A DNA stretch of 64,000 nt from Agromyces seonyuensis (GTDB taxonomy: Bacteria; Actinomycetota; Actinomycetes; Actinomycetales; Microbacteriaceae): NCBI RefSeq assembly GCF_009789225.1, contig NZ_WSTA01000001.1, positions 1 through 64,000 on the forward strand, in the 5' to 3' direction. Shown here in pieces: positions 60,666-64,000 of the stretch (positions are counted from its first letter, which is position 1; every line of letters starts with the position of its first letter). The notes under the pieces are model-generated. The model had not been told where the DNA came from, made no database searches, and saw only the letters and a program-made list of their open reading frames with translations. The position numbers were made by a program, and so were the translations under genes.

Positions 60666-61979
60666 TCAATACTCGGGCAGGTGGCGGAACTCGTCGCTCG
60701 AGCGCGTCGGGGCGCTGCTGCGTCGTCGAGGCCCGGGGGCCGGTTCGGGGTCCGGGTCGGGCGCGGGCGGCTCGTCGACGCCCGCACCGGCGACGACGAG
60801 CGTGCCGAGGGCGGTCGTGATCGGCATCGCGAGCACGAGGGCGAGGCCGCCGACGAGGGCGCGGACGATCTCGGCGGCGACGTCTTCGGAGGTGATGAAG
60901 TCGGCGGCCGTGCCGCCGTAGAGCTGCACCGCGACGATGAGCACGAGGGCCGTGCCGAGATAGGCGAAGACGAGCGTGTAGACGGTCGAGGCGACGTGGT
61001 CGCGGCCGATCCGCATGGCGCTGCGGAAGAGCTCCCACCGGGTCATGGTCGCCGAGGCCGCCCGGAGCTCCCAGAGGGCCGACGCCTGGGTGACGGTGAC
61101 GTCGTTGAGGGTGCCGAGCCCGGCGAGGATCACGGAGGCCACGACGAGCTGCTGGATGTGGATCCACGGCACGTTGAAGAGCAGCAGGCCCGCGGCCTCG
61201 TCGCCGAGCCCGCCGAGTCGCGACCCGATGACGCCGTACCAGGCGAACACGGTCGACAGGCCGACGCCGATGAGCGCGCCGGCGAGCGCGACGGAGGTGC
61301 GCATCGAGATGCCGTGCGTGACGTAGAGCATGACGATGAGGATGACCGTGGATGCGGCGAGGGTGACGAGGATCGGCGGTTGGCCGCTGAGCAGCGCCGG
61401 GATGAGATAGCCGAGCACGACGAGTCCGGCGAACCCGAGGCTGATGAGCGCGAGGACGCCCCGGCGCCACGCCACGAGCACGACGGCGACGACGAAGAGG
61501 ATCGTCAGCCACAGCATCGAGCCCCCGCGATCGGCCCGGTAGAACGAGATCGCCTCGGCCTCGTCGCTCTGCTGCACGGCGGTCGCGTCGAAGAGGAGCA
61601 CCCGGTCGCCCGGCGACAGTCCGGTCGCCGCGACGGACGGCGCGAGCGTGATGGGCACGGTCGAGCCCGCGTTCGGCCCGTCGAGCACCTCGACCTGGGA
61701 CGGGCCGCACTCGACCGCCTCGGTCTCGGTCTCCGCGCCCGTGCAGGCGGGCTGCACCTCGACGAGTTCGCCGTGCACGACTTCGAGGCCCTCGACGGCG
61801 AACGGCACGAGGCCGCGCACCTCGTCGACGCGGTCGGAGTCCGGCCACCACGCGACGATCCCCGCGACCGCGGCGATGCCGCAGAGGGCGATGAGCCCGA
61901 GGATGAGGACCTTCGGCCAGCCCTGCACCCGCAGTCTCGTCGGGGAACCGCCGTGCGCGTGCGAGTGAGCGTCGACCAT
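60666..61979 (-). CDS. YibE/F-family membrane protein
   Basis: 437 aa with an N-terminal helix, an extracytoplasmic domain with two Cys (PACTGAETETEAVECGPSQ) and about seven further helices. Family motifs: WRRGVLALISLGFAGLVVLGYLIPALLSG, VTHGISMRTSVALAGALIGVGLSTVFA and GLGTLNDVTVTQASALWELR. The C-terminal tail is Pro-rich (PAPDPDPEPAPGPRRR). ATG 61979 lies 6 nt after the -10 TACGCT (61991-61986). The family's transported or processed substrate is not known. Confidence 0.9.
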   Translation of the reverse strand: MVDAHSHAHGGSPTRLRVQGWPKVLILGLIALCGIAAVAGIVAWWPDSDRVDEVRGLVPFAVEGLEVVHGELVEVQPACTGAETETEAVECGPSQVEVLDGPNAGSTVPITLAPSVAATGLSPGDRVLLFDATAVQQSDEAEAISFYRADRGGSMLWLTILFVVAVVLVAWRRGVLALISLGFAGLVVLGYLIPALLSGQPPILVTLAASTVILIVMLYVTHGISMRTSVALAGALIGVGLSTVFAWYGVIGSRLGGLGDEAAGLLLFNVPWIHIQQLVVASVILAGLGTLNDVTVTQASALWELRAASATMTRWELFRSAMRIGRDHVASTVYTLVFAYLGTALVLIVAVQLYGGTAADFITSEDVAAEIVRALVGGLALVLAMPITTALGTLVVAGAGVDEPPAPDPDPEPAPGPRRRSSAPTRSSDEFRHLPEY

Positions 61980-62080
61980 GCCTCCAGCGTAGGAGGCCGG
62001 GAGCCGCCCCGGTGCGCGCCGCGGAACGGGCCGTCCGCCCTCACGGCTGCGGTCAGGCGCGGCGAACTAGGCTGAGCGCC

Positions 62081-62425
62081 ATGGCCCACCGGATCTTCGC
62101 ACTGCCCTTCGCGAACCTCTACCCGCTCTACGAGGCGAAGCTCGAGCGCAAGGGCCGCACGACCGCGGAACTCGACGAGGTCATCGAGTGGCTCACCGGG
62201 TTCGACGAGGACGACCTCCGCCGCCTCATTCAGGACGGCACGACCCTGGAGGCGTTCTTCGCCGAGGCCGAGCTCAACCCCAACGCGGGCCTCATCACCG
62301 GGGTGATCTGCGGCATCCGCGTCGAGGAGATCGAGGACCCCCTCATGCAGCAGATCCGCTACCTCGACAAGCTCGTCGACGAGCTCGCCCGCGGCAAGGC
62401 CATGGCGAAGGTCCTGCGCGCCTGA
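62081..62425 (+). CDS. DUF2200 protein
   Basis: 114 aa, cytoplasmic. The DUF2200 pattern is strong: RIFALPFANLYPLYEAKLERKGRTTAELDEVIEWLTGFDEDDL, FFAEAELNPNAGLITGVICGIRVEEIEDPLMQQIRYLDKLVDELARGK. ATG 62081 lies 7 nt after TAGGCT (62068-62073), so it is leaderless. Function unknown. Confidence 0.92.
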   Translation: MAHRIFALPFANLYPLYEAKLERKGRTTAELDEVIEWLTGFDEDDLRRLIQDGTTLEAFFAEAELNPNAGLITGVICGIRVEEIEDPLMQQIRYLDKLVDELARGKAMAKVLRA

Positions 62426-62464
62426 GCCCGCACCGGCGACGGCACGGGCCCAGGCGCCGCGGGC

Positions 62465-64000
62465 TCACTCCCGCAGGGGCCGTCCCTCGCGCATCCGCCC
62501 GCCGGCATCCAGTTCGATGACGGTGTCGATGCCGAGCCGCGCGAGGAAGCGCTCGTCGTGGCTGACGACGAGGAGTGCGCCCCGGTAGGCGTCCAGCGCC
62601 TGCGCGAGCTGGTCGACGCTCGAGAGATCGAGGTTGTTCGTCGGCTCGTCGAGGACGAGCAGCTGCGCCGGCGGGGTCGCCAGCAGCAGCCGCGCGAGCA
62701 CCACCCGGAACCGTTCGCCGCCCGAGAGCGAGCCGACGGGCCGGTCGGCCGTGTCGCCGCGCAGCAGCAGCCGCGCCAGCCGGTTCCGGATATCGCCCGG
62801 CGTCATCCCCGGTGCGGCCGACTGCACGTTGGCGATCGCGCTCGCCGTGTCGTCGAGGCCGTCCAGGCGCTGGGGCAGGTACCCGACGTGCTCCACGAGG
62901 AGCCGGCCGTGCGGACGTCCCGGTACCGGCGGGGCGCCCGCCAGCAGGCCCTCGATGAACGTCGACTTGCCGGCGCCGTTCGGCCCGACCAGGGCGACCC
63001 GCTCGGGGCCCTGCACGACGATCGTGCTGCCGTCGTCCTCGAACTCGGCGATGCGACGGCTCCGCGGCACGCCCGGGTCGGGCAGCACGAGGCTGATGCG
63101 CTCGTCGTCGCGGAGCCGGGCGTCGGCGGCGTCCACGGCGGACTGCGCCGCGGACACGCGATCGTCGAGCGTGGCGCGCAGCGACGCCGCCGACCCCTGC
63201 GCCTTGTTCGCGAGGTTGCCGGCGAAGATCTTCGGGATGCCGCCGTCCCGCTGCGCCTGCTTGGCGGTGCGCTCGCGTCGGGCGAGCTTCGTCTCCGCCT
63301 CGATGCGCTGCCGCTTCTCGGCCTTCAGGGTCTGCTGCGCGGAGCGCGCGGCCTGGGCGGCGGCGGCCTGCTCCTGCTCCTGGTGCGCCGCCCAGGCGCT
63401 GTAGGGGCCGCCGAACGTCTCGAGGCCGCCGCGGTAGAGCTCGGCCGTCTCGTCCATCCGTTCGAGCAGGTCGAGGTCGTGGCTGACGACGACGAGCGCC
63501 CCCGGCCAGTCGTCGACGAACTCGGCGAGCTTGGCGCGCGTCGGCCGGTCGAGGTTGTTCGTCGGCTCGTCGAGGAGGGTGATGGGCGTGCGGCCGAGCC
63601 GCAGCCCCGTGATGGCGATGAGCATCGCCTCCCCGCCGGAGACCTCGGCCACGCGCCGGTCGAGGTCCGCCGCCGAGAAGCCGAGGCGGTGCAGGGCCTC
63701 GTCGGCGCGCGACTCGACGTCCCACTCGTCGCCGATCGTGTCGAAGTGCGCCGCGTCGACGTCGCCCGACTCGACGGCCCGGATCGCCGCGAGGATCGCC
63801 TCGATGCCGAGCAGCCCGGCGATCGTCGTCTCCCGCGTGAGCGTGAGCGTCTGCGGGAGGTAGCCGACGTCGCCCGTCGTGTCGATGCGGCCGGACGTCG
63901 GCGCGAGGCGCCCGGCGATGAGTTTCAGGAGGGTCGACTTGCCGGCGCCGTTGCGGCCGATGAGGCCCGTGCGACCGGCGCCGAACGTGCCGTTCAGGCC
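62465..64000 (-). CDS. ABC-F family ATPase (5' end outside the window)
   Basis: At least 511 aa, with the start beyond 64000. Two ATPase domains on one chain and no membrane segment: the first has Walker A GRNGAGKST (near 63925), signature VSGGE and ITLLDEPTNNLD; the second has GPNGAGKST, LSGGERFRV and LLVLDEPTNNLD. Between them is a charged linker helix (AARSAQQTLKAEKRQRIEAETKLARRERTAKQAQRD), the ABC-F P-site tRNA-interaction motif region. Such proteins act on the ribosome, either in translation or in antibiotic protection; which applies here cannot be told. Confidence 0.92.
   Translation of the reverse strand, partial: GLNGTFGAGRTGLIGRNGAGKSTLLKLIAGRLAPTSGRIDTTGDVGYLPQTLTLTRETTIAGLLGIEAILAAIRAVESGDVDAAHFDTIGDEWDVESRADEALHRLGFSAADLDRRVAEVSGGEAMLIAITGLRLGRTPITLLDEPTNNLDRPTRAKLAEFVDDWPGALVVVSHDLDLLERMDETAELYRGGLETFGGPYSAWAAHQEQEQAAAAQAARSAQQTLKAEKRQRIEAETKLARRERTAKQAQRDGGIPKIFAGNLANKAQGSAASLRATLDDRVSAAQSAVDAADARLRDDERISLVLPDPGVPRSRRIAEFEDDGSTIVVQGPERVALVGPNGAGKSTFIEGLLAGAPPVPGRPHGRLLVEHVGYLPQRLDGLDDTASAIANVQSAAPGMTPGDIRNRLARLLLRGDTADRPVGSLSGGERFRVVLARLLLATPPAQLLVLDEPTNNLDLSSVDQLAQALDAYRGALLVVSHDERFLARLGIDTVIELDAGGRMREGRPLRE

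Overview
The window is very GC-rich, dense and bacterial. Promoters of the form TAnnnT followed 6-7 nt later by ATG/GTG (leaderless starts), the PoxB, PucR, ROK, YibE/F and DUF4349 gene content, and lipoprotein and sugar-ABC gene styles suggest an actinobacterium of the Microbacteriaceae (Agromyces/Microbacterium-like; this placement is inference).

Layout. 1-6.9 kb: end of an unrecognised gene and a strong terminator; a small membrane protein; a DHA2-type MFS pump divergent from a MarR regulator and its coupled membrane partner; a PoxB-type pyruvate:quinone oxidoreductase; a secreted ThuA-domain protein; tRNA-Pro(GGG). 6.9-8.0 kb: a small accessory segment (gene fragment and lipoprotein) between two nearly identical terminator hairpins. 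8.2-11.5 kb: an ABC exporter divergent from a TetR regulator, with three dyads between them. 11.6-15.2 kb: TetR regulator and a GH78 rhamnosidase preceded by two coupled leader ORFs. 15.4-17.5 kb: small acidic protein, serine hydrolase and a divergent AraC regulator. 17.5-21.8 kb: siderophore uptake operon with a DtxR/IdeR-type box and a fused double FecCD permease. 23.1-35.2 kb: a galactoside-type utilisation cluster (epimerase-like protein, sugar ABC transporter, DUF5107-TPR protein, GH35, AraC regulator, cellulase-like hydrolase). Four of its promoters share a CGTCCATGC-like motif repeated at 21 bp and placed about 48 bp upstream of the -10. 35.4-38.9 kb: alpha/beta hydrolase, aldo/keto reductase, DHA1 MFS and MarR.

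39.0-40.64 kb is the most unusual region. A 471-aa alanyl-tRNA synthetase homologue stops where the editing domain of normal AlaRS would begin. Divergent to it, with its own apparent promoter and terminator, lies a 51-nt tRNA-like element without a D-arm. It has a 7-bp acceptor stem, a canonical-looking T-arm, a G3:U70-type wobble and an A discriminator, which are the known identity features for AlaRS. This may be a natural minihelix RNA and its dedicated synthetase.

40.7-48.2 kb: a mannoside operon (ROK repressor, sugar ABC transporter, GH38) with a palindrome between the -35 and -10 of the binding-protein promoter. 48.3-54.8 kb: GMC alcohol oxidoreductase, acyl-CoA ligase and aldehyde dehydrogenase, which together would convert an alcohol to an acyl-CoA, divergent from a PucR regulator. 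54.9-64 kb: DUF4349 lipoprotein, zinc ribbon, glyoxalase-fold protein, acidic EGxYT-repeat protein, hydrolase-LuxR fusion, methyltransferase, NagZ-like GH3 lipoprotein, TetR regulator, YibE/F membrane protein, DUF2200 protein and a 5'-truncated ABC-F ATPase.
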